Shown: positions 1 through 7,831 of the stretch, piece by piece | Position numbering within the stretch: position 1 is the first letter of the stretch | Layout of the letters: each line of letters starts with the position of its first letter | Source of the DNA: Clostridia bacterium | GTDB taxonomy: Bacteria > Bacillota > Clostridia > UBA1212 > UBA1255 | Reading direction: 5' to 3' | Assembly (NCBI GenBank): GCA_017560765.1 | Contig: JAFZEI010000091.1 | Location: 1 to 46,732, forward strand | DNA: 46,732 bases | Notes under the pieces: model-generated | What the model was told of the DNA's origin: nothing | Seen by the model: only the letters and a program-made list of their open reading frames with translations | Database searches by the model: none | Translations under genes and position numbers: made by a program

Positions 1-26
1 AAAGAAGAAAAATTTTGTTTTTTTCG

Positions 27-55
27 TTGACACGGATAAATCTTAGTGTTATAAT
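27..55 (+). promoter_or_regulatory. Consensus sigma-A promoter of tRNA-Lys
   Basis: A perfect TTGACA (27-32) and a perfect TATAAT (50-55) are separated by the ideal 17 bp. Transcription should start near 62, about 15 nt before the tRNA. Full consensus fits a highly expressed stable RNA. Confidence 0.9.
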
Positions 56-76
56 ACTGCCCGTATTCAGCGATAC

Positions 77-152
77 GCACCTTTAGCTCAGATGGTAGAG
101 CAACTGACTCTTAATCAGTGGGTCCCGGGTTCGAGTCCCCGAAGGTGCACCA
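77..152 (+). tRNA. tRNA-Lys (anticodon CTT)
   Basis: A 76-nt tRNA with encoded CCA. The acceptor arms GCACCTT (77-83) and AAGGTGC (142-148) pair fully, followed by ACCA. The D stem GCTC/GAGC, the anticodon stem ACTGA/TCAGT with loop CTCTTAA, and a T arm containing GGTTCGAGTCC are all visible. The anticodon CTT decodes AAG lysine codons. The tRNA is flanked by its own promoter and terminator, so it is a single-gene transcription unit. Confidence 0.95.
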
Positions 153-157
153 CATTC

Positions 158-202
158 TGTCCGAAAAGTCATATTTTTTATGATTTTCGGACAATTTTTT
201 TT
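158..202 (+). terminator. Rho-independent terminator of tRNA-Lys
   Basis: The arm TGTCCGAAAA (158-167) pairs with TTTTCGGACA (184-193). After a one-base bulge the stem continues as TCATA/TATGA around a T-rich loop, and eight T residues follow (195-202). This is a strong intrinsic terminator 6 nt after the CCA end. Confidence 0.85.
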
Positions 203-210
203 GCGAAATG

Positions 211-400
211 TATTTTCGTCCTCAGAGGCGGCAAAAAGGACGAAAAACGCATTTTGGAGATCGATTGCGTAGTTGCAAGAAGCATTTTCGTCCCCAGAGG
301 CGATAAAAGGGACGAAAAACGCATTTTGGAGATCGATTGCGTAGTTGCAAGAAGTATTTTCGTCCTCAGAGGCGATAAAAAGGACGAAAAACGCATTTTT
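211..400 (+). repeat. Three tandem 72-bp repeats, each with a 10-bp hairpin
   Basis: The unit starts at 211, 283 and 355 with an exact 72-bp period; the third copy is partial (to about 400). Each copy holds a perfect 10-bp inverted repeat around a 14-nt loop: arms 213-222/237-246, 285-294/309-318 and 357-366/381-390. In copies 1 and 3 the innermost pair is T-A; in copy 2 it is C-G, a compensatory change that keeps the stem. Because 72 is a multiple of 3 an open frame runs through all copies, but it begins inside the tRNA and has no ribosome binding site, so I do not call a gene. Confidence 0.85.
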
Positions 401-490
401 GAAGATGGCTTGAACGGTTGCTGTTTTTTTATGTTTATGGCATTATAAAAGAGTGTTTGTTTATCATATTATCTTCGGAGGCGAGAATGC

Positions 491-1903
491 ATGCAATATA
501 AAAACATAGTTAAAGCGAAATTTATTAATCGACCTAACAGATTTATTGCAAATGTAGAAATAGATGGCAAAGTTGAGACGGTGCATGTGAAAAACACCGG
601 AAGATGCAAGGAACTTTTGACATCGGGAGCTACTGTATATCTTGAAAAGGCCTCTGAAAAACCAAACAAGGAAAAAATCGCCAGAAAAACTAATTATGAT
701 TTAGTTGCAGTTATTAAAGAAAGAGAAAATTTGCCGCCGATTCTCATAAATATGGATTCACAAGCACCTAATATAGCAGCTGCAAATTGGATTAAGGAAA
801 ATATTTCCAATCTTGGAGAGGAATCAAAGGATTATACACTTCGAACTGAGGTTATGTACGGAAATTCGCGGTTTGATTTATGTGTGGAGCATTTTATAGA
901 AGATGGGGAAACAGAGAAAACTTTTATTGAGGTAAAGGGTGTAACATTAGAAAATAATGGTGTTGTGCTGTTTCCGGATGCGCCAACGCAAAGAGGTATT
1001 AAGCACATTAAAGAATTGGAAAAATGTGTAAAAGACGGACACAAGGCATATATTTTATTTGTTGTACAGATGAAGGGAGCAACAGAATTTCGACCAAACG
1101 AACAAACTCATAAAGAATTTGCGGATACTCTTCGTCACGCGATAAAAGCGGGAGTGAAGATAATTGCAAGAGATTGCGTAGTAACGCCGGACTCTATGCA
1201 TATAGATAATAAGGTGGATGTTTTATTATATAAAAATATTCTTTTAGACTTGGATGATACAATATTTGATTTTAAAAAGGCAGAGCATCAAGCACTTATA
1301 GAGACATTAAGCAATTATTCCGTAGATGCAAATGATGATGTTGTGCAAAGATATAGCGAAATTAATGTGTCACAGTGGAAATTATTGGAAAAAGGAGAAA
1401 TGACAAGGGCAGAATTAAAATGGCGCAGATTTAAATTGCTGTTTGATGAGCTGGGAATGGAATGTCCGGCAGAAGAAGTAGCTGAATATTACACAGACAG
1501 ACTTTCAAGAGGCGGCTTTTTGTTGGAAGGTGCATTGGAAGTTTTGGAAAGCCTTTACAAAAAATACAATTTATACATAGTATCAAATGGCTTTGCAAAA
1601 ACACAACATGGCAGAATTGCATCAGGCAATATAAAAAGATTTTTTAAAGAAATTTTCATTTCCCAAGAAATTGGAGCAGATAAGCCTGCGTTGGAATTTT
1701 TTAATGCAGTTTTTTCTCGAATACCTGATTTTGACAAAAACGGAACAATTATTGTGGGCGATAGTTTGAGTTCGGATATTAAAGGTGGAAAAAATGCCGG
1801 AATCACCACGGTGTGGCTTAATCGCCAAAAATCTACTGCCCCTGAGGAACTCCTGCCTGATTTTGAAATAAATGACATCAGCGAGCTGCTAAAAATACTC
1901 TAA
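491..1903 (+). CDS. sfsA: SfsA nuclease-like / HAD nucleotidase (YjjG-type) fusion protein
   Basis: The 470-residue product joins two proteins that are normally separate. Residues 1-240 are SfsA (sugar fermentation stimulation family, a PD-(D/E)XK-like nucleic-acid-binding fold), with RFDLCVE (127-133) and FIEVKG (145-150; E147, K149). Residues 247-470 are a HAD hydrolase of the YjjG noncanonical-pyrimidine-nucleotidase type: motif I DLDDTIFD (nucleophile D253), then VSNG, and GDSLSSDI near the end. The start at 491 is preceded by GGAGG (477-481); an earlier ATG at 487 is out of frame. No stop or internal ribosome site separates the halves. It ends convergently with the next gene, overlapping it by 4 bp. 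The family calls are secure; the joint function is not known to me. Confidence 0.9.
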   Translation: MQYKNIVKAKFINRPNRFIANVEIDGKVETVHVKNTGRCKELLTSGATVYLEKASEKPNKEKIARKTNYDLVAVIKERENLPPILINMDSQAPNIAAANWIKENISNLGEESKDYTLRTEVMYGNSRFDLCVEHFIEDGETEKTFIEVKGVTLENNGVVLFPDAPTQRGIKHIKELEKCVKDGHKAYILFVVQMKGATEFRPNEQTHKEFADTLRHAIKAGVKIIARDCVVTPDSMHIDNKVDVLLYKNILLDLDDTIFDFKKAEHQALIETLSNYSVDANDDVVQRYSEINVSQWKLLEKGEMTRAELKWRRFKLLFDELGMECPAEEVAEYYTDRLSRGGFLLEGALEVLESLYKKYNLYIVSNGFAKTQHGRIASGNIKRFFKEIFISQEIGADKPALEFFNAVFSRIPDFDKNGTIIVGDSLSSDIKGGKNAGITTVWLNRQKSTAPEELLPDFEINDISELLKIL

Positions 1904-2796
1904 GTAATATCTTTTGAAGTAATATGAGCCGTACTTTCTAAAAAACTCAATGCAGATGCGGAAAGTGTATCTGCCCAACCGATTTGGTATGCAGTTAAGG
2001 GATCTGTTTCCGTACCGCTGCTCATAATCGTATTCGGCAGAAAAATTTTTGAGGCGGCCAATGCATCTTTGTACAGATAAAAATCAACTGCGCCGTATAA
2101 ATGATAAAGTTCATGCCTAAAGGCATCTTCTTCTGAATAAATCAGCGCAAACTCAGGCCAAGTCTCCGTTTTGCCGGAGGAGGCGTATGCGCGTCCTGTT
2201 CTGTTGAGAATGAATATGACGGGAGCCTCATCCGTTGCGTACTTTTTTTCCAGAATACTGTTTATCTCTAATGCCGGTGAAATTTCCAGTTTTTCAGCAA
2301 TTTTAGCAAGCCACTGTGGGCTTTCTGCCGGTTTCCCTACTTCTCCGTCTACGGAAATATGCATGTATTCGGCCTTGATTTCCAGTTGAACATCGTATTT
2401 TTGCGCATCATGTGTTAAAAGCACTAATTCATTTTGTATAAAAATACGCTCTGATTCTATTGCTTCTGCATCCCAAACACTTATTTCGTCATCTACGAAT
2501 ACGACAGTTAAAATTACCTTTCCTGATAAATTTTGACAACATCCTTTGCCTTTATATGAAAGATAAACGTGATCTTCATAATCAGATGGAGAAGATGTTG
2601 AGAGAGGCGAAGGTGTAGTTGTGAGTATGTGTGTGGGTGTGGCTGAGGGTGAGGGAAAAACGGTAGCAGTGGGGGTGGGCTTTTCCGTGTGAGAAGCTTT
2701 AATATCATTTTTACTTTTACAGCCCCAAAAAGTAAAAACGAGAAAAACCGGGAAAATAACTAAAAAGATTTTATAAAATTTTTTAGATATTGTCAT
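1900..2796 (-). CDS. Putative metzincin-type zinc protease lipoprotein
   Basis: The 298-residue product has a lipoprotein signal (hydrophobic stretch 8-24, lipobox ending at C26) and a Pro/Thr/Ser linker (about 38-72), so it should sit on the outer face of the membrane. Residues 228-238 read HELYHLYGAVD, matching the metzincin zinc signature HExxHxxGxxD, where the third ligand is Asp as in snapalysin. A downstream IMSSG (257-261) could be the Met-turn. The protein is otherwise unfamiliar, so substrate and role are unknown. The gene begins 12 bp after the nucleosidase gene and has its own AAGGAG site, so the two are probably co-transcribed. Protease assignment is inferred from the motif and moderately sure. 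Confidence 0.7.
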   Translation of the reverse strand: MTISKKFYKIFLVIFPVFLVFTFWGCKSKNDIKASHTEKPTPTATVFPSPSATPTHILTTTPSPLSTSSPSDYEDHVYLSYKGKGCCQNLSGKVILTVVFVDDEISVWDAEAIESERIFIQNELVLLTHDAQKYDVQLEIKAEYMHISVDGEVGKPAESPQWLAKIAEKLEISPALEINSILEKKYATDEAPVIFILNRTGRAYASSGKTETWPEFALIYSEEDAFRHELYHLYGAVDFYLYKDALAASKIFLPNTIMSSGTETDPLTAYQIGWADTLSASALSFLESTAHITSKDIT

Positions 2797-2808
2797 GGTA
2801 AATGCTCC

Positions 2809-3537
2809 TTATTTGGAATTATCTGTAAGTTCTGTAAGAAATTTAAAAATAAACAATTGAAGCTTTGTTTGAGCTATCTCGAATTGCTTCTCTATGTCAC
2901 TGTTCCCTGTGAGTTCGTTATTGGAAATTACTCTAATGCCAATAAATGGAATATTAAGTTTTTCACAAACATTATAAACGGCGACAGATTCCATATCTTC
3001 GCTTATTTCCCCAAGCTGGCTGTGAAGCAAATCTATTCGGTCCGCTTCTTTCGAAAAAACATCTCCCGTACCTAACCGTCCGCATAAAACCTTTCCCTCG
3101 TACGGAATGCTTAATGCCTTTTCTACTAATTCGCACGTTGCCTTTACCAGAATCGAAAGAGAATTACCGGGGTGCCACTCAAGCGCATTACTGCCTTCGC
3201 CGGTCTTTTTTGCAGGGGAACGAGTGTTGTTTATGTAAACAGCCTCTTCGCCGATTATTATATCACCTACATTAAGCTCGCGAAGATGAGCTCCTGCAGT
3301 ACCTTGGTTAATAACAATATTCGGTTTGTATTTCTCGATGGCAATCATTGTGGAAATACATGCGTTCATTACTCCCATTTCCGTCTTGGAAACAATTATT
3401 CTTGTACCATTAAGATATGTTTCATAAAAAGAATAACCGTTTTGCTCGGCAATATCGATTTTATTACTTTCTGCAAGAAGTTTGATAATCAGCTCTATTT
3501 CGCTTGTCATTGCACCTTGAACAAGAATTGTTTCCAT
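2809..3537 (-). CDS. mtnN: 5'-methylthioadenosine/S-adenosylhomocysteine nucleosidase
   Basis: The 242-residue product matches the Pnp/Udp family enzymes that hydrolyse MTA and SAH to adenine plus thioribose compounds (methyl recycling, cytoplasm). Visible family features are the N-terminal TILVQGAMTSEIE with the expected catalytic Glu (E13), NQGTAGAH (78-84) and DMES (181-184) with the ribose-binding Glu (E183). The usual C-terminal catalytic Asp of ISD is Asn here (ISN, N206), so substrate range may differ. A longer reading from 3576 exists, but the start at 3537 is chosen because GGAGGG (3543-3548) lies 5 nt before it and the family begins there. The lipoprotein gene follows 12 bp downstream. 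Confidence 0.85.
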   Translation of the reverse strand: METILVQGAMTSEIELIIKLLAESNKIDIAEQNGYSFYETYLNGTRIIVSKTEMGVMNACISTMIAIEKYKPNIVINQGTAGAHLRELNVGDIIIGEEAVYINNTRSPAKKTGEGSNALEWHPGNSLSILVKATCELVEKALSIPYEGKVLCGRLGTGDVFSKEADRIDLLHSQLGEISEDMESVAVYNVCEKLNIPFIGIRVISNNELTGNSDIEKQFEIAQTKLQLFIFKFLTELTDNSK

Positions 3538-3584
3538 AATTTCCCTCCGCATTACATTAAAAATGCACAAAAGCATGAAATTAT

Positions 3585-3611
3585 ATTATATTTCACGCTA
3601 TATTTTGTCAA
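3585..3611 (-). promoter_or_regulatory. Leftward promoter for mtnN
   Basis: On the minus strand TTGACA (3611-3606) is followed by TATAAT (3590-3585), with a short 15-bp spacer. A TAATAT at 17 bp spacing overlaps it. It lies about 50 bp before the mtnN start. Confidence 0.5.
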
Positions 3612-3630
3612 TCCTTAAAAACGCTTTCTA

Positions 3631-3659
3631 TTGACGCGCAAAGATAAAAAGGTTACTAT
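3631..3659 (+). promoter_or_regulatory. Rightward promoter for the GT39-like gene
   Basis: TTGACG (3631-3636), a 17-bp spacer and TACTAT (3654-3659) lie 50 bp before the glycosyltransferase start. The -35 box is strong and the -10 weak. Confidence 0.5.
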
Positions 3660-3709
3660 TTAAAAAGCTGTTTGGGCTGCAATATAAATTAATGAACAAG
3701 AGGCCGAGT

Positions 3710-5317
3710 ATGATTAAAAATTTTGCAAAAAAAATTCAAGCTTCAATCGCAGACTTTAAATATATCGATATATTAGCAGTAGGTGTTATTATATTAATCG
3801 GTTGCATTGTACGAATTACGGAATTTGGCAGCTTGCCTGCAGGTCTTAACCAAGACGAGGCCTTTGCAGGTTATGAGGCATATTCGCTACTGAATTACGG
3901 CACGGACTCTTGGGGTTATACCAACCCATGTTATTTTGTTTCTTGGGGTAGTGGAATGAACGTGCTGGAAAGCTATCTTGCAATGCCTTTTATTGCCTTG
4001 TTTGGTCTTTCGGTGGAAACTTTCAGAATGCCTCAATTGATATGTGCCTGTCTTTCTCTCCCTGTATTTTATTTACTTTTAAAGGAAATGTTTAATAAAA
4101 AAATCGCAATAATAGGTTTGTTTGTGCTGTCTGTTTCACCTTGGCATATTATGCTTAGCAGATGGGGATTGGAATCTAATCTTGCACCGGCATTTTTACT
4201 TTTTGGATTGTATTTTTTTGTAAAAGGTCTTAAAAATAACAGATATTGGATAATGTCGGCACTAATGTACGGAGCAGCTCTTTATTCATATTCGATTACT
4301 TGGGCTGTTGTGCCTGCTACGGTTGTGCTGCTTGGCCTTTATGTGTTATTTTCAAAACATAAAATTTCTTGGAGAAGCACAATGCTGTCCGTTTTTGTTT
4401 TGTTCGTTATGGCGCTTCCTCTTTTGCTTTTTGTGCTCGTAAATAAGGATATAATTCCTGAAATTCGAACTGAATACATCTCTATACCAAAACTTCTTGT
4501 TATGCGTGATTATGATATTGCACTTTCAAACTTGAAAAACTCAGAAAATTGGAAAAACTTCTTTAATCTGTATACGGGACAAAATGACGGCCTGATATGG
4601 AATTCCACAGAAGATTTCAGAATGTTTTACAAAATCAGTACACCATTTATTGCGCTGGGATTTATAAGCTTAGCAGTGGGAGCTTGTGAAAAATTCCGTA
4701 AAAGAAAATTCTCTTTTGAGTTTGTCGTTATAATCGGTACTATAAGCAGCATGCTTACGTGTGTCATGCTTACCCATGTAAATGTGAATCGTATTAATTC
4801 AATTCATATATACACTGCCATATTGTTAGCTTATGGGCTGTATACATTTTGGGAGTTGGGAAGGGCTGCGTCAAAGGTGCGTCTTGTTGCAAAAACGGTT
4901 TTTGTGCTTAGTCTTTTTGTGATGATTTTTTCTTTTTACTCTTTTACAAAATATTACTTCAATGAATATAACAACGAAATATCATATACCTTTAATCAAG
5001 GACTCGAAGAATCTGTTGAGTATGTAAACGAAAAAGGGTATAAAGCGGTATGCGTTGATTCTGACGCTTATTTTCCTCAAATCCTTTTCTTTGATAAAAC
5101 GCCTACACCGAAATATTTAGAAACAGTGGAGTTTTCCTACTATCCTGCGGCTTTTGTAGGAGTCAGAAGTTTTGATAAGTATACTTTTGGCATAGATTAC
5201 AGTGAATTGGGCAAATATGATGCCTATATTATTCGCTCCGGCAAAACAGCATTCTTAGAAGATTCCGGCTTTTCAGTAGTAAATTTCGGCGAGTTTTCCG
5301 TATGTTTTCTTGAATAA
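3710..5317 (+). CDS. Multi-pass membrane glycosyltransferase (GT39/ArnT-like, GT-C fold)
   Basis: The product (535 residues from 3710) has roughly ten or more hydrophobic segments. After the first segment comes GSLPAGLNQDEAFAGYEA, the acidic first-loop motif typical of GT-C enzymes that use polyprenyl-phosphate sugars (PMT/ArnT type). A C-terminal extracytoplasmic domain of about 110 residues follows the last membrane segment. The likely role is transfer of a sugar from a lipid carrier to a surface molecule; the acceptor cannot be read. An earlier ATG at 3692 lacks a ribosome site, whereas AAGAGG (3698-3703) sits 6 nt before 3710, so 3710 is preferred. It is a single gene with its own promoter. 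Confidence 0.75.
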   Translation: MIKNFAKKIQASIADFKYIDILAVGVIILIGCIVRITEFGSLPAGLNQDEAFAGYEAYSLLNYGTDSWGYTNPCYFVSWGSGMNVLESYLAMPFIALFGLSVETFRMPQLICACLSLPVFYLLLKEMFNKKIAIIGLFVLSVSPWHIMLSRWGLESNLAPAFLLFGLYFFVKGLKNNRYWIMSALMYGAALYSYSITWAVVPATVVLLGLYVLFSKHKISWRSTMLSVFVLFVMALPLLLFVLVNKDIIPEIRTEYISIPKLLVMRDYDIALSNLKNSENWKNFFNLYTGQNDGLIWNSTEDFRMFYKISTPFIALGFISLAVGACEKFRKRKFSFEFVVIIGTISSMLTCVMLTHVNVNRINSIHIYTAILLAYGLYTFWELGRAASKVRLVAKTVFVLSLFVMIFSFYSFTKYYFNEYNNEISYTFNQGLEESVEYVNEKGYKAVCVDSDAYFPQILFFDKTPTPKYLETVEFSYYPAAFVGVRSFDKYTFGIDYSELGKYDAYIIRSGKTAFLEDSGFSVVNFGEFSVCFLE

Positions 5318-5327
5318 AAACAAATAA

Positions 5328-5376
5328 TTGACAATGATACTTTATGTGATATAATACGACTCAGCACACAGTGTGC
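5328..5376 (+). promoter_or_regulatory. Promoter and putative operator of the TetR-acyl-CoA ligase operon
   Basis: TTGACA (5328-5333), a 16-bp spacer and TATAAT (5350-5355) are all consensus. At the expected start region lies a 13-bp palindrome, GCACACAGTGTGC (5364-5376). A palindrome there, before a TetR-family gene, suggests an autoregulatory operator (inference). Confidence 0.7.
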
Positions 5377-5398
5377 CGATATGTGAGGAGGTGTTTTT

Positions 5399-5977
5399 TT
5401 GGCAAATAAAGAAAACGGTTTGATTGTAGATGAGATGTCTGACAAAATTATCAATACAGCAGAACAGATTGTTATGTCTTGCGGAGCAAATAATCTTACG
5501 GTGCGTAAGGTTTTGCAAGAACTAAATATAACAAACAGAGTGTTCTATAACAGATTTCATAATATTAACCATGTTCTTGAAATTGTATACAAAAACACAA
5601 TCCTTGAAATGCGAAAAAGCATTGGTATTGAGATGGATAGCGAGAAAGATTTTTTTGAATACGTAATGGATATAGTTGTTAAATCCCTTATTTTGTCTTA
5701 TGACATAAAAATGCAATTTAATCAATATGTTTTCGAAAGCGACTCACTTTCTGACGGTAATTACGAGTGGTGGACCACTGAGATAAAAAGGCTTATGGAT
5801 TATGCCATAGAAAAAGAATATATAAAACATGTGGATTCAGATGTGCTCAGTTATTCCTTATGGTGCTTTTGCAGAGGTTATAATGCAGATGCAGTAGGCA
5901 GAAATATTCCGAGGGAAGAAGCAGTAAAGAATTTTAGGTATAGCTTTGGTTTTATACTTGAAGGGTTAAAAAAATAA
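5399..5977 (+). CDS. TetR/AcrR-family transcriptional regulator
   Basis: The 192-residue product has an N-terminal TetR helix-turn-helix (about residues 13-65), with the pattern IINTAEQIVMSCGANNLTVR followed by FYNRFHN; the C-terminal ligand domain is divergent. It starts with TTG, chosen because GAGGAGGTG (5385-5393) is 5 nt upstream and the next Met would truncate the HTH. The acyl-CoA ligase gene follows after 35 bp with no terminator, so the regulator probably senses a fatty acid or acyl-CoA and controls its own operon (inference). Confidence 0.85.
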   Translation: MANKENGLIVDEMSDKIINTAEQIVMSCGANNLTVRKVLQELNITNRVFYNRFHNINHVLEIVYKNTILEMRKSIGIEMDSEKDFFEYVMDIVVKSLILSYDIKMQFNQYVFESDSLSDGNYEWWTTEIKRLMDYAIEKEYIKHVDSDVLSYSLWCFCRGYNADAVGRNIPREEAVKNFRYSFGFILEGLKK

Positions 5978-6012
5978 TAAATATATATTAAAAAAAGGAT
6001 TGGTTAAACGTT

Positions 6013-7710
6013 ATGAAAAAGGAAAAACTGCATGAAAAGGTAGAATTTAAGAACATGCGTGAGCTTGTGGAGTGGATAGGCAATACGCATGGAGAAAAAA
6101 TTGCATATTCCTACAGAAAAGACCCTGTAAAGGGTGAAGTAATCACAAAAAGCTTTACGCAAATGAGAGATGATATACGTGCTTTGGCTACAAAGCTTGT
6201 TGAGATGGGTTGCACAGGCAAAAAAAGTGTTATTTTCGGCAAATATTCATACGAGTGGATTGTTATGTACTTTTCTGTTCTTTCCATTGGCGGAATATTA
6301 GTTCCTCTTGATAAGGATTGGCAAGGAGAGGAGCTGGCTGAGACTGCTTCTACAGCAGAAGCAGATTTTGTTTTCTGTGATAAAGAGCTTTCAGAAAAGG
6401 CCGCTAAAATAGCAGAAAAAGTAAAACTTTTCACTACGCCGTGTTATTTGAATGCAGAAGAGAGCGAAGAGAATTCCGTAGCAGGCTTAATTACAGCAGG
6501 TAAAGCGATGTTTGAGGCATCACAAGATGCATATTTTAATGCAGTGATTGATCCCTTGGCATTGGGGCTTTTGGTGTTTACATCAGGAACAACAGGAAAA
6601 GGCAAGGGCGTAATGCTTTCTCAGAATTCTATTTTAGAAGATATGTCAGATGTAATACAATATATTGACTTTGGCGGTAAAACATTGGGACTTTTGCCTT
6701 TGCACCATACATACGGTTCGTCCGTTATGATAGTTGGTCATGCAATGATAGGCTGTGAAGTATATATTTCGTCCGGTTTGAGATATATCATGAAGGAGCT
6801 TAAAGAACAGAAGCCTGAGCATCTTATACTTGTGCCGCTGTATATTGAGAATTTTTACCGTAAAATCCTTGCTAACGCTAAGGATACGGGCAAAGAAAAA
6901 ACACTTTTCAAAATGATGAAAATAAGCAACTTCTTGCGTAAATTCGGCATTGACCTTCGCAGAAAGTTATTCAAATCAGTGCTCGCGGCATTTGGCGGCG
7001 AGATGAAGATGATTATTTCCGGAGGCGCACCTGTTAACCCTGATATAATTTATTTCTTTGAATCAATAGGTATTCAGTCACTTAACGGCTACGGAATTAC
7101 TGAGTGCGCGCCGATAATTGCGGTTAACAGAAGTATGAGAACAGTCCCGGGAAGTGTTGGTGTTGTTCTCGATATTGACCAAGTGAGAATTGATGAGCCT
7201 AATGAGGACGGAGAAGGAGAAATTCTCGTAAAAGGTCCCAATGTAATGTTGGGCTATTATAAAGACGAAAAAACAACGGCAGAAGTATTTACTGAGGACG
7301 GCTATTTTAGAACGGGCGATTACGGTAAGCTGGAAGGAGACGTTATTTATATAACAGGAAGAAAAAAGAATCTTATTATTCTTTCTAACGGTAAAAATGT
7401 TTATCCGGAGGAAATTGAAAGCGAGCTTTCCGCAACACCGGGAATACTTGAAATTATAGTCTATGAGGGTAAAAGCAAACGAGGCATGGAGCACAATGCT
7501 ATTGTTGCGGAAATTTATCCTGATGTGGATTTCCTTTCAAAGAATGGTATTGAAGATGCTCACGCATACTTTAAACCTTTTATAAGTGAATATAACAAGG
7601 GTGCTGTAGCATATAAAAAGATTACAGTAGTTAAAATTCGCGAAGAGGAATTTCCTAAGAATACGCTTAGAAAAATACTGAGATTTAAGCTTGACATGAC
7701 AATAGATTAA
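6013..7710 (+). CDS. AMP-forming long-chain fatty-acyl-CoA synthetase
   Basis: The 565-residue product is an ANL-superfamily adenylating enzyme that activates a carboxylate, probably a fatty acid, via acyl-AMP. It shows the P-loop LVFTSGTTGKGKG (187-199), then GYGITECAP, YFRTGDYGKLEGDVIYITGR, and a C-terminal domain containing FPKNTLRKILR with the catalytic Lys. The length is normal for FadD-type proteins; the exact chain-length preference cannot be read. The ribosome site is weak (AAGGA, about 13 nt before ATG), which may indicate low expression or coupling to the upstream regulator gene. It is followed by a good terminator. Confidence 0.85.
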   Translation: MKKEKLHEKVEFKNMRELVEWIGNTHGEKIAYSYRKDPVKGEVITKSFTQMRDDIRALATKLVEMGCTGKKSVIFGKYSYEWIVMYFSVLSIGGILVPLDKDWQGEELAETASTAEADFVFCDKELSEKAAKIAEKVKLFTTPCYLNAEESEENSVAGLITAGKAMFEASQDAYFNAVIDPLALGLLVFTSGTTGKGKGVMLSQNSILEDMSDVIQYIDFGGKTLGLLPLHHTYGSSVMIVGHAMIGCEVYISSGLRYIMKELKEQKPEHLILVPLYIENFYRKILANAKDTGKEKTLFKMMKISNFLRKFGIDLRRKLFKSVLAAFGGEMKMIISGGAPVNPDIIYFFESIGIQSLNGYGITECAPIIAVNRSMRTVPGSVGVVLDIDQVRIDEPNEDGEGEILVKGPNVMLGYYKDEKTTAEVFTEDGYFRTGDYGKLEGDVIYITGRKKNLIILSNGKNVYPEEIESELSATPGILEIIVYEGKSKRGMEHNAIVAEIYPDVDFLSKNGIEDAHAYFKPFISEYNKGAVAYKKITVVKIREEEFPKNTLRKILRFKLDMTID

Positions 7711-7740
7711 CACATTTTCTTATACTTCTTTTCTTGCAGA

Positions 7741-7778
7741 AACAGCTCTTTGGAACGTTGCTTCCGGAGCTGTTTTTG
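7741..7778 (+). terminator. Terminator of the TetR-acyl-CoA ligase operon
   Basis: AACAGCTC (7741-7748) pairs with GAGCTGTT (7767-7774), with an inner GGAA/TTCC pairing, followed by TTTTTGTT. It lies 31 bp after the ligase stop. Confidence 0.8.
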
Positions 7779-7798
7779 TTGTATTTCTAAGTGCTGTA

Positions 7799-7807
7799 TG
7801 GTATAAT
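7799..7807 (+). promoter_or_regulatory. Extended -10 promoter of the PHP gene
   Basis: TGGTATAAT (7799-7807) is an extended -10 element 24 bp before the PHP start codon. No good -35 is visible, which extended -10 promoters tolerate. Confidence 0.55.
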
Positions 7808-7831
7808 CAAAACAAAAACGGGAGTGATATT

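Noticed and set aside
211-400. Repeat array as a CRISPR
   Set aside because: The whole 72-bp unit is repeated without variable spacers, and no cas genes are present.
92-448. Open frame running through the tRNA and the 72-bp repeats
   Set aside because: It starts inside tRNA-Lys, has no ribosome site, and is open only because the repeat period is a multiple of 3.
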